Below are positions 1 to 9,100 of a stretch of DNA of 64,000 bases, in pieces. Within the stretch, counting starts at the first letter, position 1. The number at the start of each line of letters is the position of its first letter. Source of the DNA: Trichococcus ilyis. GTDB taxonomy: Bacteria > Bacillota > Bacilli > Lactobacillales > Aerococcaceae. The stretch is taken from contig NZ_FNYT01000002.1 in the NCBI RefSeq assembly GCF_900109135.1, positions 62,001-126,000 of the forward strand, in the 5' to 3' direction. Both the position numbers and the translations under genes were made by a program. The notes below the pieces were generated by a model that did no database searches, was not told the DNA's origin, and saw only the letters and a program-made list of their open reading frames with translations.

Positions 1-1
1 C

Positions 2-373
2 AGCTTCCTGGGCCGCATGCTGTTCTCCGGTGAAGACGTCATGAAAAAAGTTTCTGTCCTATCCGGGGGAGAAAAAGTCCGTATCATCCTATCGAAGATG
101 ATGCTTTCCAAAGCAAACGTCTTGGTGCTGGATGATCCGACGAACCACTTGGATCTGGAATCCATCACGGCCTTGAATGACGGCATGATCGCCTTCAAAG
201 GCGCGTTGCTGTTCACTTCACACGATTACGAGTTCATCAACACTACCGCGAACCGGATCATCGAAGTGACTCCGAACGGCGTTGTGGACAGAATGGACAC
301 AACCTACGAAGAGTTCCTGGAAGATAAAGACGTGCAAGCCAGAATCAACGCACTTTATACGGAAGAAGCCTAA
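2..373 (+). CDS. ABC-F family ATPase, C-terminal part (cut by window start)
   Basis: Only the last ~123 codons are present; the reading frame is open to the window edge. The fragment carries the second ABC signature (LSGGEKVR, about residue 20), Walker B followed by DPTNHLD, and the switch histidine in FTSHDYEF. The DPTNHLDLESI sequence is typical of soluble ABC-F proteins of the YkpA/YbiT type, which bind the ribosomal E site and affect translation rather than transport. There are no membrane segments. A strong hairpin terminator follows 17 bases after the stop. The ABC-F assignment is secure; the subfamily is an inference from a short fragment. Confidence 0.9.
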   Translation, partial: SFLGRMLFSGEDVMKKVSVLSGGEKVRIILSKMMLSKANVLVLDDPTNHLDLESITALNDGMIAFKGALLFTSHDYEFINTTANRIIEVTPNGVVDRMDTTYEEFLEDKDVQARINALYTEEA

Positions 374-389
374 AGACATCACTTAAAAG

Positions 390-437
390 CGAACAGCCAC
401 CCGGTTACATGTGAACCGGATGGCTGTTCGTTTGTTT
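390..437 (+). terminator. Intrinsic terminator of the ABC-F gene
   Basis: Perfect outer stem CGAACAGCCA/TGGCTGTTCG with an inner CCGGTT/AACCGG helix, followed by TTTGTTT. Confidence 0.85.
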
Positions 438-516
438 GATCCCGTCTGCATACGTTGTCGCCCAAAGGCAGCCCCAGCAAGGCCTGAGTCTTTGGGTGCG
501 TTTTGGCCTTGGGACG

Positions 517-574
517 GCGACGGTGAGAAAATGATGGATATGCGGACGATTTTTCATCATTTTGTCGCCGTCGC
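517..574. repeat. Imperfect 20-bp inverted repeat between convergent genes
   Basis: Arms 517-536 and 555-574 match at 17 of 20 positions (GCGACGG...AAAATGATG) around an 18-nt loop. It lies between the two terminators of the convergent ABC-F and thioesterase genes. There is no T-tract, so it is not an obvious terminator. Function unknown. Confidence 0.5.
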
Positions 575-578
575 ACAA

Positions 579-632
579 TGAAAAAGAAGGAGGCGCAGCC
601 CAATCGTCCGGGCTGCGCCTCCTTCTTTTTCA
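579..632 (-). terminator. Intrinsic terminator overlapping the thioesterase stop codon
   Basis: A 22-bp perfect stem (arms 580-601 and 610-631, core GGAGGCGCAGCCC) with A/T-rich ends can work in both directions. The outer arm includes the thioesterase stop codon. Confidence 0.85.
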
Positions 633-1379
633 TACTTTTTTCCAGACGATATGCGCTTCGCAGGCTAAGTCTTCGCCGTTCATGATGCGGTGGGCGGTGA
701 TGGTTTCGCCGTTTTCCGCTTCTTTCGTCGACATGACGCTGGTGATGCTGTTGCCGTACTCGACCTCTTTTTCATACTTGATCGTGACGGCGGACAGCTG
801 GTGGTCCATGATGAATTTCGGATCGATCGTGTTGATGATCCAGTCGAAATATTTCGCGTTGTTGACATGGCGATTGTAATCGATATCCAGGTATCTGACG
901 CGGAAATCCTGCTCCCTGCAGTTATCCAGCTCAAGCGGAATCGGCTTCTGCATGCGCACCATCGTCCTGATTTCATCTGCCTGATAGACGGTCAGCAACT
1001 CTTTCTGGATCTGGACCATTTTGCGGGACTCGATGTCCATCATGACGAAGTTCGTCATCACTTCCACACACAGCTGCTCGCTTTCGTCGTAAGCTCGGAA
1101 GCGGCGATACGTGAAAAAGCGGTTGTAGCTCATTGCTTCCGTTTCCAGGATGATTGCTTCTCCACTGTGCGGCATGCGCTTAATCTGCATATCGTACTGC
1201 ACGATGATCCAACTGAGCCCTCTTTCGGACATCTGATCATTCGTATTGCCCAAGGAATCACTCTGCTGGCCCGACAGATCCACCATCAAGTTGACGAGCG
1301 ACGGCAAGGTGATCTCTCCGGTGATGTCACATTCATAGCCTTTGATGCGATGATTGTTGCGATAAATTAATCCACTCAA
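630..1379 (-). CDS. Acyl-ACP thioesterase family protein
   Basis: A 249-residue protein of the acyl-ACP thioesterase (FatA/FatB-like, Acyl-ACP_TE) family, which hydrolyses acyl-ACP to free fatty acid. Two hot-dog domains are expected: the N-terminal one at about 5-130 and a second from about 155. The segment YLDIDYNRHVNNAKYFDW (about 165-182) is the family hallmark, with the conserved Asn/His pair in NRHVNN. The start is TTG, seven bases after GGAGG. Bacterial members of this length are common in Lactobacillales. A TATAAT (1401-1406) lies close upstream with a weak -35. The gene stands alone, and its physiological acyl chain cannot be told from sequence. Confidence 0.85.
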   Translation of the reverse strand: MSGLIYRNNHRIKGYECDITGEITLPSLVNLMVDLSGQQSDSLGNTNDQMSERGLSWIIVQYDMQIKRMPHSGEAIILETEAMSYNRFFTYRRFRAYDESEQLCVEVMTNFVMMDIESRKMVQIQKELLTVYQADEIRTMVRMQKPIPLELDNCREQDFRVRYLDIDYNRHVNNAKYFDWIINTIDPKFIMDHQLSAVTIKYEKEVEYGNSITSVMSTKEAENGETITAHRIMNGEDLACEAHIVWKKV

Positions 1380-1459
1380 CGTTGCGCCTCCAAAATCAAT
1401 ATTATAGTAGCAAGAATACCATACTTCTCAGCGCGGACCAACCGAAAAAGCTGCTGTAA

Positions 1460-2218
1460 TCAGACGCGCAGTTGCTGTCTGTCGTTGTAGAATTCGCGGT
1501 ACGCCATGAAAGAGGCGATGTAGGAGGAAATGCTTGTCGCCGCCACTAGCATGAACGTCACCAAGATCTGATACATGATGGCCGTCAACGGAACCGTTCC
1601 GGCAAACATCAGGCCCGACATCATCCCCGGCAAGGAGACGATCCCCACAGTCTTGGCGGAATCCAAGGACGGTTGCATGCCTGACTTGATCGTTTCCCGC
1701 AAAATCGTGCGCGACGCTTGATTCGGAGTCGCTCCAAGCGACAGTTTCTCCAGAATCTGTTGGCGCTGATCGCGGAACAAGGAATTGAGGTTGCGGTAAC
1801 ACAAGCCGATGGTCGTCATCGCATTTCCGGCGATCATCCCGGTGATCGGCACGATCTGTGAGGGGATAAATTTGACCGACCCCGACAGGACCAAGATCGA
1901 CAACGTCAAAATCGCGGATGCAGTGATCGCGATCAAGGAAATCTTCAAGGAGTTCGGAATGTTGCTGCTGTGTTTGTGGGCATTCCATGACGCATTGAAC
2001 ACGATGACTGCGACCATCGCCAAGGTGACGATCGTATTGTTTACGTTGAACAGATAGGTCAGAACGTATCCGACCGCTATCAATTGCACAACCGCTCTGG
2101 CGATGCTGTACAAAATGTCTTTGGCTGTGCCTAATTTTTCTTTGTAGGAGATATAGACTCCCACCAATACCAACGAAAAGCTCAACATGAGCGTGATTGG
2201 GCTGACTTGCAGATCCAT
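1460..2218 (-). CDS. fetB: FetB-type iron export ABC permease (UPF0014)
   Basis: A 252-residue polytopic protein of the UPF0014/FetB family with about seven predicted membrane segments. The conserved cytoplasmic motif GMIAGNAMTTIGL (about 128-140) and the late segment LPGMMSGLMFAGTVPL are both present. With FetA it forms an ABC exporter that lowers cytosolic iron and protects against peroxide in E. coli. The ATG lies one base after the fetA stop, so the genes are translationally coupled. The C-terminus is slightly extended (REFYNDRQQLRV). The iron substrate is inferred from family and from the Fur-type box upstream of the operon. Confidence 0.88.
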   Translation of the reverse strand: MDLQVSPITLMLSFSLVLVGVYISYKEKLGTAKDILYSIARAVVQLIAVGYVLTYLFNVNNTIVTLAMVAVIVFNASWNAHKHSSNIPNSLKISLIAITASAILTLSILVLSGSVKFIPSQIVPITGMIAGNAMTTIGLCYRNLNSLFRDQRQQILEKLSLGATPNQASRTILRETIKSGMQPSLDSAKTVGIVSLPGMMSGLMFAGTVPLTAIMYQILVTFMLVAATSISSYIASFMAYREFYNDRQQLRV

Positions 2219-2219
2219 C

Positions 2220-2873
2220 TTATTTTGCCTCCTCTTTTACGATTTTGCCGGCAACGATATGAATGTTGTTATCGGCCAAGCTGGATTCTTCCTCGTTATG
2301 GCTGACCATGATGATCGTCATTTCGGAATGCGCGCGCAATTCGTGGAGCCATTTCCAGATAATCTGGCGATTTGCTTCATCCAAGGCGCTCGTCACTTCG
2401 TCGAGCAGGAGGATTTTCGGTTGGAAAAGGACGTTGCGGATCAAAGCGACACGCTGCTTCTCCCCGCCGGACAAAGTATTGATTTCCTTATCCAAGTATT
2501 CCTTGGGCAACCCGACCGATTCCAGATAGGAGATGGCTTTCTTTTCATCGAATTCCTTTTTGCGGATTTCGTAAGGAAATGCCAAATTATCGCGGACGGT
2601 TTTTCCGAACAGAACGGGTGTCTGGAACGTGTACGAAACTTCCTTGCGGTAGTCGGTCGGTTCGTAATCATCCAACGATTTCCCATTGTAGCGGATTTCC
2701 CCTTCAGTGCGCGACAGGATGGTCGCAATGATTTTCAACAGCGTGCTCTTGCCGCTTCCGGACGGGCCGGTAATCGAGAGGAATGCACCCTCCTCCAATG
2801 AATAACTGATGTCGTCCAAAATGACTTTGCCGTCCGACACAAAACTCAGATGCTTCATTTCCAATAATGCCAT
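2220..2873 (-). CDS. fetA: FetA-type ABC transporter ATP-binding protein
   Basis: A single 217-residue ABC domain. Walker A is GPSGSGKST (about 36-44), the Q-loop follows YTFQTP, the signature is LSGGEKQR, Walker B is ILLLDEVTSALD, and the switch His is in MVSHNEEE. It is the partner of the adjacent FetB permease in iron export and is the first gene of the two-gene operon. A Fur/PerR-type 15-mer lies 123 bases upstream of the start. The full set of motifs indicates an active ATPase. Confidence 0.88.
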   Translation of the reverse strand: MALLEMKHLSFVSDGKVILDDISYSLEEGAFLSITGPSGSGKSTLLKIIATILSRTEGEIRYNGKSLDDYEPTDYRKEVSYTFQTPVLFGKTVRDNLAFPYEIRKKEFDEKKAISYLESVGLPKEYLDKEINTLSGGEKQRVALIRNVLFQPKILLLDEVTSALDEANRQIIWKWLHELRAHSEMTIIMVSHNEEESSLADNNIHIVAGKIVKEEAK

Positions 2874-2995
2874 TTTTAAATTGCTCCTTTATCATTAAAT
2901 ATGCAGCCGAACCCGGTGCGTCCTCCAAAAATCGCTGTCCGGGGCGGCCATGCTCCATCCCTCTATTTTAACACTGTTTGCTGTATTTTCGTTAA

Positions 2996-3010
2996 TGATA
3001 ATTATTATAA
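2996..3010 (-). promoter_or_regulatory. Fur/PerR-family box upstream of fetAB
   Basis: TGATAATTATTATAA differs from the classical 7-1-7 Fur box at one position and from the B. subtilis PerR box at one position. A plausible minus-strand promoter (TTAACG ... TTAAAA) follows immediately. Which regulator uses it cannot be decided from the site. Confidence 0.6.
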
Positions 3011-3025
3011 TTTAGTAATACAAAT

Positions 3026-3046
3026 AAAAAAGAAGCCCGGGTTCTT
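3026..3046 (-). terminator. Small hairpin with T-tract (minus strand)
   Basis: AAAGAA/TTCTTT arms around CCCGGG, followed on the minus strand by TTTTTT. It lies between a dispersed repeat and the fetAB promoter and may insulate the operon from upstream transcription. Confidence 0.45.
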
Positions 3047-3053
3047 TCCGCAG

Positions 3054-3181
3054 CTCCGGTGAGGTGGCGGTCCCTGGAGGACACCGGTAGCTTTCAGGCT
3101 CAACTCCGACGAAGCCGACCTCATCGGAGCACACTAGCCCATATGCAGTCCGTTCTCCGGCCAAGCCGCCGGCCGCCGGAG
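3054..3181 (+). repeat. Three-hairpin 128-bp intergenic repeat, copy 1 (forward)
   Basis: Three palindromic units of 26-27 nt at 3054-3079, 3104-3129 and 3155-3181, starting 50 and 51 bases apart. Units have CTCCG.../...CGGAG arms. Spacer 1 contains ACCGGTAGCTTT, shared with other copies. With flanking hairpins this accounts for most of the 2874-3233 gene-free interval. Confidence 0.8.
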
Positions 3182-3187
3182 AACGAC

Positions 3188-3217
3188 AAAAGCTGTCCCG
3201 GAACCGGGACAGCTTTT
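3188..3217 (-). terminator. Terminator of the ChbG-like gene
   Basis: Perfect 14-bp stem AAAAGCTGTCCCGG/CCGGGACAGCTTTT with a 2-base loop, 17 bases past the stop codon. Confidence 0.85.
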
Positions 3218-3233
3218 ATCATGCCTATCAAAA

Positions 3234-4001
3234 TTATTCTTCCAACTCGGCATACGAAATCAACTGGATAGCATCATCTTCCCGGATCCGATCCGCAAAA
3301 TCGGAGTGCATCAAAAATTCCGCCATATAGGCCCGGTCCTTCTGGAGGCTGCTCACGCGCTCCAGACTGGCATCGACATAGCCCGGATGCACGATCAATT
3401 CAACCGACGTGTCCGGCTTTTCCAGGACGGCCATGATGTCATCCAACCGCTCCAGCACATCCATGCCCAATTCGGCCTGCGGTTTTTCAGCCGCGAACCC
3501 GAGATCGAATTGACGGTCCGTGTGCAACACCCCATGGCTGCCTTCGAAGTGATCGCGGATCGGCAGATCGTACTGGATCGCGAGCGACAGCATGACCTTG
3601 TTCAGCGGCTCCAGCATATGCACATGATGGTGCGAATCCAGATGCGTCGGCTTGATGCCGGCCTTGCGCACCTTCTCGATCTGCGCATGCCACTCCGCGT
3701 AGACTTCGTCCAAATCCAGCGCGGCCGCCTGCTGCTGCACATATTCCCTTGTGCGGAAACGCCCATCGGCACTGATGCTGGCCGCATCAGGCAAGAGCGG
3801 CTTGCCGAGCGTCAGGTTCAGATGGACCCCGATTTCCAGATCCGGATGGTCCGAAGCCAATTCCACGGCATGATCGAATGCCGCGCCGTTCGCCAGCAAA
3901 GTCGTCGATGTGGTGATGCCGTACAAAAAACTGTCGATGATGCCGTAGTTCACGCCATTCGTGAGGCCAAAATCGTCTGCGTTGATGATTACTTGTCCCA
4001 T
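3234..4001 (-). CDS. YdjC/ChbG-family carbohydrate deacetylase
   Basis: A 255-residue protein of the YdjC/ChbG family, metal-dependent deacetylases that act on chitooligosaccharides or related N-acetyl sugars. Family motifs are in order: NADDFG (7-12, metal-binding Asp), GVHLNLT (58-64, His), HLDSHHHVHM (about 120-129, metal/catalytic His) and VHPGYVD near 206-212. Length is normal. The gene lies 38 bases downstream of the SDR gene, behind an AGGAG site, and is probably co-transcribed with it. No sugar transporter adjoins, so the substrate is open. It is named chbG-like rather than chbG for that reason. Confidence 0.85.
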   Translation of the reverse strand: MGQVIINADDFGLTNGVNYGIIDSFLYGITTSTTLLANGAAFDHAVELASDHPDLEIGVHLNLTLGKPLLPDAASISADGRFRTREYVQQQAAALDLDEVYAEWHAQIEKVRKAGIKPTHLDSHHHVHMLEPLNKVMLSLAIQYDLPIRDHFEGSHGVLHTDRQFDLGFAAEKPQAELGMDVLERLDDIMAVLEKPDTSVELIVHPGYVDASLERVSSLQKDRAYMAEFLMHSDFADRIREDDAIQLISYAELEE

Positions 4002-4039
4002 AAGTCATTCTCCTGTCTGTTCGGAAGAAGGGGGCGCCT

Positions 4040-4825
4040 TCAAATCGCTTTGACTGCCCCTCCATCCACATAAAGTGTGCTGCCGGTGATGTACGTATTC
4101 GCCTCGGAAAGAAGGAAAACGACGGCTTTCGCGAATTCTTCCGGTGTACCGTAGCGGCCCAAGGGAATGCCTGCGATTGCGGCTTTGTCGACTTCCGCCA
4201 ATGACAACTCCTTGGCTTTGGCGTTCGCTTCATTCAGATATTTCAGGCGATCCGTGGCGATTTTCCCCGGCGCAACGACATTCACAAGGATGTTGTCGGC
4301 AGCCAATTCATCGGCCAGCGTTTTGCTCAATCCGACAATGCCGTTCCGGAAAGTATTGGAAAGCACCAGGTTCGGCAACGGCGTCTTCACCGAAATCGAG
4401 GCGATATTGACGATGCGTCCGCCCTCTTTGCGCAGATCGGGCAGCACTTCGCGGATGATCCGGATATAGCTCAGCAAGTTCAATTCGAATGCCTGTTGCC
4501 AAGCCTCATCGGAAAAGGAATCGAATTTCCCGCTCGGCGGCCCGCCTGCATTGTTCAACAAAATATCTATTTTCCCGAATACGGCATGCGTCCGTTCCAC
4601 CAGCTTCCGGATGTCCTCAACTTTGGTGATGTCGCAGGGGAAATACGCGACCTTCCCGCCATGCAAGGTTTCCAGCTCTTCCTTGACTTCAGCCAATCTG
4701 TCTTCGCTTCTGCTCGTGAGCATGACGTGCGCACCTTCTTTGACGAGCTCCTTCGCGACCGCTTTGCCCAACCCCTGGCTTGAAGCGATGACCAACGCCA
4801 CTTTGTTCTTTAGCCCCAGATCCAT
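4040..4825 (-). CDS. Short-chain dehydrogenase/reductase (SDR)
   Basis: A classical SDR of 261 residues. The Rossmann motif is degenerate (ASSQGLGKA instead of TGxxxGIG, about 14-22), then NNAGG (about 90) and PDLRKEGGRIVNIAS. The usual YxxxK catalytic Tyr is not in its standard context: the sequence after SVKTPLPNLVLSNTFRNGIVGLSK has an N-rich segment where YxxxK is expected. This is a pattern seen in the FabG-like/YkvO-type group. The ATG at 4825 is chosen over an upstream in-frame ATG because GGAGGAA lies five bases before it. The end VDGGAVKAI is typical. Substrate unknown. Confidence 0.8.
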   Translation of the reverse strand: MDLGLKNKVALVIASSQGLGKAVAKELVKEGAHVMLTSRSEDRLAEVKEELETLHGGKVAYFPCDITKVEDIRKLVERTHAVFGKIDILLNNAGGPPSGKFDSFSDEAWQQAFELNLLSYIRIIREVLPDLRKEGGRIVNIASISVKTPLPNLVLSNTFRNGIVGLSKTLADELAADNILVNVVAPGKIATDRLKYLNEANAKAKELSLAEVDKAAIAGIPLGRYGTPEEFAKAVVFLLSEANTYITGSTLYVDGGAVKAI

Positions 4826-4953
4826 TTCCGTTCCTCCTTCAGCTGCTTTTGTCAAACACTCTGTTACTCATACTATAGCCCAAAATCGTCAACTTCACTA
4901 GCATTTCACTCGCTCCGCTGCATTTGTCCCTGCTCGCCTCCGGGATAGTCTGT

Positions 4954-4959
4954 TATAAT
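4954..4959 (+). promoter_or_regulatory. Extended -10 promoter of sbcDC
   Basis: TGTTATAAT (TGn + TATAAT) lies 85 bases before sbcD; no good -35 is visible. Confidence 0.5.
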
Positions 4960-5043
4960 GGAAAATGAACTTATTCACCTTGAAAATAAGCTGCGCGCAA
5001 CTTTTTTAATGCACATACTAACCGACGGACAGGAGTCTTTCCC

Positions 5044-6174
5044 ATGAGAATACTGCATACGGCTGATTGGCATCTCGGCAAAATCGTCAATGATTTTTCC
5101 ATGCTGGACGATCAGGCCCATTACTTGACGAAACTGATTGAAACACTGAAAGAAAAAGAAATCGATGCGATCATCATGGCGGGAGATCTTTACGACCGCT
5201 CATTGCCTCCGAAAGAAGCGGTGACGCTGGCTAATCGGACACTGACCCGGATGGTGAAGGAATTGGGCGTCCCTGTGTTCGTCATCGCCGGCAACCACGA
5301 CAGCAACGAACGGATCGAATACGCCGCCGAATTGCTGGCCGACAGCCGCCTTTACATAGAAGGAACCCTGAAAACGGTCATCCGCAAAGTTCCTTTCCAG
5401 GGAACCAATTTTTACCTGCTGCCCTTTGCGGACCATGTCTATGTCCGGGAAACACTCAAAGACGACAGCATCAAAAATATGGAGGATGCCGTACGCGCAC
5501 TGCTCGCGCCCATCAAAGCAACGATGAACCCGGATGAAGTGAACATCCTGATTGCGCACGGCTATGTGATCCAGGCCGGCAACGACACGAGCGAACCTTC
5601 CGATTCCGAACGTCCGCTCAGCATCGGCACTTCCGAATATGTCGATGTGTCGCTGTTCGAGGACTTCGATTACGTCGCCCTGGGCCATCTGCACAAGGCC
5701 CAGAAAGTCAAAAGCGACAAAGTCCGCTACAGCGGCTCGATCCTGAAGTATTCCAAATCGGAAACCCCGCACCAAAAGCAGACAAGCATCGTAACGATAG
5801 AAAAAGACAGGCTGGAGATCGAACCTTTGCGCATCAAGCCTTTGCGCGATATGCGCACGATCAGGAGCACATTCCCCGAGCTGATGAAAGGACAATCCGA
5901 CGATTACCTGTTCTTCGAGCTGGAGGATACGGAATATGTGCTGGACGCGATGAACCAATTGCGCCGCCGCTATCCCCAGGCGATGGGCCTCGAATACGTC
6001 AGCCGCAGAGAAACCGAATCGGTGGCACTGCAGCATAACCGCGAGGATCTGCAGCAGCTGTCCTACCCCGACCTGTTCAAGGACTTCTATGAACAATACC
6101 GCGCCATCGAATTGGATGAGTCCGGCCAAAAAATCGTGGCTGATGTCTTTGCCGCTTTGGGAAGGAAGGATTAG
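5044..6174 (+). CDS. sbcD: Exonuclease SbcCD subunit D (nuclease)
   Basis: A 376-residue Mre11/SbcD-type metallophosphoesterase, the nuclease subunit of the SbcCD complex that cleaves DNA hairpins and protein-blocked ends. All phosphodiesterase motifs are present: ADWHLGK (7-13), GDLYDR (47-52), GNHDSNE (about 83-89), AHGYV (about 174) and GHLHKAQ (about 219-225). Full length for the family. The stop codon TAG is followed with zero gap by the sbcC ATG, which indicates coupled translation. The upstream site GACAGGAG fits the start. The hairpin-cleaving role is notable in a window with many palindromic intergenic repeats. Confidence 0.95.
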   Translation: MRILHTADWHLGKIVNDFSMLDDQAHYLTKLIETLKEKEIDAIIMAGDLYDRSLPPKEAVTLANRTLTRMVKELGVPVFVIAGNHDSNERIEYAAELLADSRLYIEGTLKTVIRKVPFQGTNFYLLPFADHVYVRETLKDDSIKNMEDAVRALLAPIKATMNPDEVNILIAHGYVIQAGNDTSEPSDSERPLSIGTSEYVDVSLFEDFDYVALGHLHKAQKVKSDKVRYSGSILKYSKSETPHQKQTSIVTIEKDRLEIEPLRIKPLRDMRTIRSTFPELMKGQSDDYLFFELEDTEYVLDAMNQLRRRYPQAMGLEYVSRRETESVALQHNREDLQQLSYPDLFKDFYEQYRAIELDESGQKIVADVFAALGRKD

Positions 6175-9100
6175 ATGAGACCGTTAAAATTGGAAATGTG
6201 CGCTTTCGGGCCATACAAAGAAAAAACCGTGTTGGACTTCACCCAGTTCCAGAACCAGACCCTCTTCCTTGTGAGCGGGCCGACCGGAGCCGGCAAGACA
6301 ACGATTTTCGACGCCATCGCCTACGCCCTGTATGACGTCGCCAGCGGCAGCAGCCGGGAAAAGGATACGTTCAAGTCGCAGTTCGCAGCGGAAAACGCCA
6401 TCTGTTACGTCGATCTGACGTTCGAATACAACGGGAAAAACTACCGCGTCCGGCGTTCCCCTGCCCAGACGGGTCCCGGAAAGAGCGGGAAAATCATCAA
6501 TCTGTCGGCCGATGTGGCATTTTACCACGACGACACCGTGACGACGAAAGCCCGCGATGCCAATGCCGAAATCGAACAGCTGCTTTCCCTGAACTACGAG
6601 CAGTTCAAACAGATCGTCATGCTGCCGCAAGGGGAATTCAAAAAGCTGCTCGAATCGAACAGCAACGAAAAAGAGGCCATCTTCCGCAACATCTTCGGGA
6701 CCGAAATCCTGAAAAATTTCCAGGAGCAACTGAAGGAGAAAGCAAAAGCGCTCCAGAGCCAGGCGACATCCGCGCAGGATTCGCTGCAGACCGCTTACTC
6801 GTTCGCTTCGGGAATTTCCGACGATTCGCTGCAGGGAGCACTCAGCCTGCAGGATACCGAGCGCATCCTCACGCGGATCGCAGAACTGCTGTCGGCCCTC
6901 GAAGAAGAGCGCGCGGTCCTGGAACTGCGGCTCACGTCATTGCGTTCACAAAGCCAATCCGCTTCCGATACCATCAAACTGTTGGAGGAAATCGTGCAGC
7001 TGGAGGCAAGACAACAGGCGCTTCAGGAAGAGGAAACCACTGTTTCCGAATGGAAGAGGCAATTGGAACGCCATGAACAAGCCGTCAAAGCCGAGGAAAA
7101 GAGGCTGCTTTACGCTGCCGCTTCCGCGAACCGGAACGCAAAGCAAGAACAGGCCGAAAAGAATGACGTTTTTCTGGATCAATTGGAACAGGCAACGCAC
7201 GAAAAAAAATCGGCATTCCAAGCAGCCGAGCTTGCCTTTTCGCTGATCCCGGGCCTGCGCGATCAGGCAGACGCAGCGAAGGAACAGGAAAAACAGCTTA
7301 TCGCACTGGCGAAAAAAGAGAAAGAACTGGCCGGTTGCCAGCAAGCGTGCAGCGATGCCAGCAAAGAACTGCAGAAACAGGCCGATCTCAAACAGGCGCA
7401 GAAGGCAACCCAGGAACAGTGCCAACAAAAACTTGCGGCACTGAAACAAGCCCAAAAGGATGCGGCAATCCTCCAAGAGCAAATGAGCGCATGCAAAATG
7501 AGCCTGCAGCAATCCGAGCAGCTCCAGAAAAGGATCAGCCAAACCCAAAAATTATTGGATGAGCAAGTCACCACAAGTGAACGGTTCCTGATTCTCGAAA
7601 AAGAATTCTTGAAGCTCGATCAGCAGTTCAATGATGAAGTCCTCCTTTACAACCGCAATATCGCCGGCATCCTCGCGGAACAGCTGGTCGAAGGGGAAGC
7701 TTGTCCCGTCTGCGGTTCCGCGGAGCATCCCACCCCCGCGCAAAAAACGGCGGACACCCTCTCCGATCAGGACCGGGAAAGGTTGGAGAAACAGCGGAAC
7801 CAGGCCTTTTCGGATTACCAGCTGGCAGCTGCCGAATTGTCCAGCATCCGCAAACAATTGGCCGATCTGTTCGAAGAATTCTCTATTCCGGCTGAAAATT
7901 TCGCTGATTTCAGGCAGGAACAGAAAGAAAAACGCGACATGGCCATCGCGATAGAGCAAGGGCTGACGCTGAAGATGAAGGGTCTGCAGCAAGTGTTGGC
8001 CGAAGAAGAGGCGCTCATCAAGGCGCAAAGTGACATCGAAGCGCACCTGCAGGAAATCGAACAGGAGTTTCTTGCCCTTCAGCAGACGCTGCTGTTGAAC
8101 GAAACCCTGTCCCGGAATCTGTCGGCCGACATCGAGCGGGAAAAACAAGTAACGGGCGACAAGGACATCGCTATCGTTCAAAAAGAGATCCTGCAGCTGA
8201 ACGAAAAAATTGAACGCTATGCAATTGACTCCGACAGGCTGAAGAATGAAGTGGCGGAACTCGAGAAACAGACAGCAGTCTGCCTCGCCAACCGGACCAC
8301 CTACGCAGCTCAAGTGGAGGAAGCCACATCCGCTCTGCAGCTTGCGGAAACAGCCTACACAGCTGTGCTGGATGCTGCCGGGCCGGAAGAACCTTTCGAT
8401 CATCTGATATTGGATCAAGCCTTATGTCTGGATATCCAGAAACGGATCCGCAGTCATGAAGATGAGCTGAACGTTACCCTGAACCGGTTGCAGGAACAAA
8501 GCAAGGCCGCCGCGGGACTGGGGGCCGATCAAACCATCGCTTCCTGTGCCGAACAAAAAATGCTGCTTGACAGCGCCATCCGCGAAGCGGAAGGACAAAA
8601 AGATCAGCTTGTCAGCGACATCCAGATGCTTAAGAAAGCTGCCCAAGAAATCGCCTCCATCTACAAAAAACAGCAGCAGATCATTGCCGATTACCAGAAA
8701 TACCGAACCTTGTCGGAGATCGCCAACGGCAGCAAAGAAACCGACTATATTTCCTTCGAGCGTTATGTCTTGGCAATCTATTACGAGGAAATCATCGAAG
8801 CCGCCAACCTGCGCTTCCAACAGATGACGAACAACCGCTACCTGTTGCTGCGGAAGGAAGATAAAGGAAAAGGCGCCGGAGCAAAGGGCCTGGACTTGGA
8901 TGTGTTCGACCATTACACCGGCCAAACCCGCAGCGTCAAAACACTGTCGGGAGGCGAAAGCTTCAAGGCCTCGCTTGCCCTCGCCCTGGGTCTGAGCGAC
9001 GTGATGCAGAGCCGAAGCGGCGGCATCCAGATCGATACCTTGTTCATTGATGAAGGATTCGGTTCTCTGGATCCCGAATCCTTGGATACCGCCATCGAAG

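Noticed and set aside
690-1370. Long plus-strand reading frame opposite the thioesterase
   Set aside because: It is an antisense shadow: no RBS, unusual composition, and the minus-strand product is a clear family member.
4040-4855. Longer start for the SDR gene at 4855
   Set aside because: The extension includes the GGAGGAA ribosome binding site of the ATG at 4825.
5200-6129. 309-codon frame opposite sbcD
   Set aside because: Antisense shadow of a conserved nuclease gene. Similar frames opposite sbcC, copA, feoB and mvaA were rejected for the same reason.
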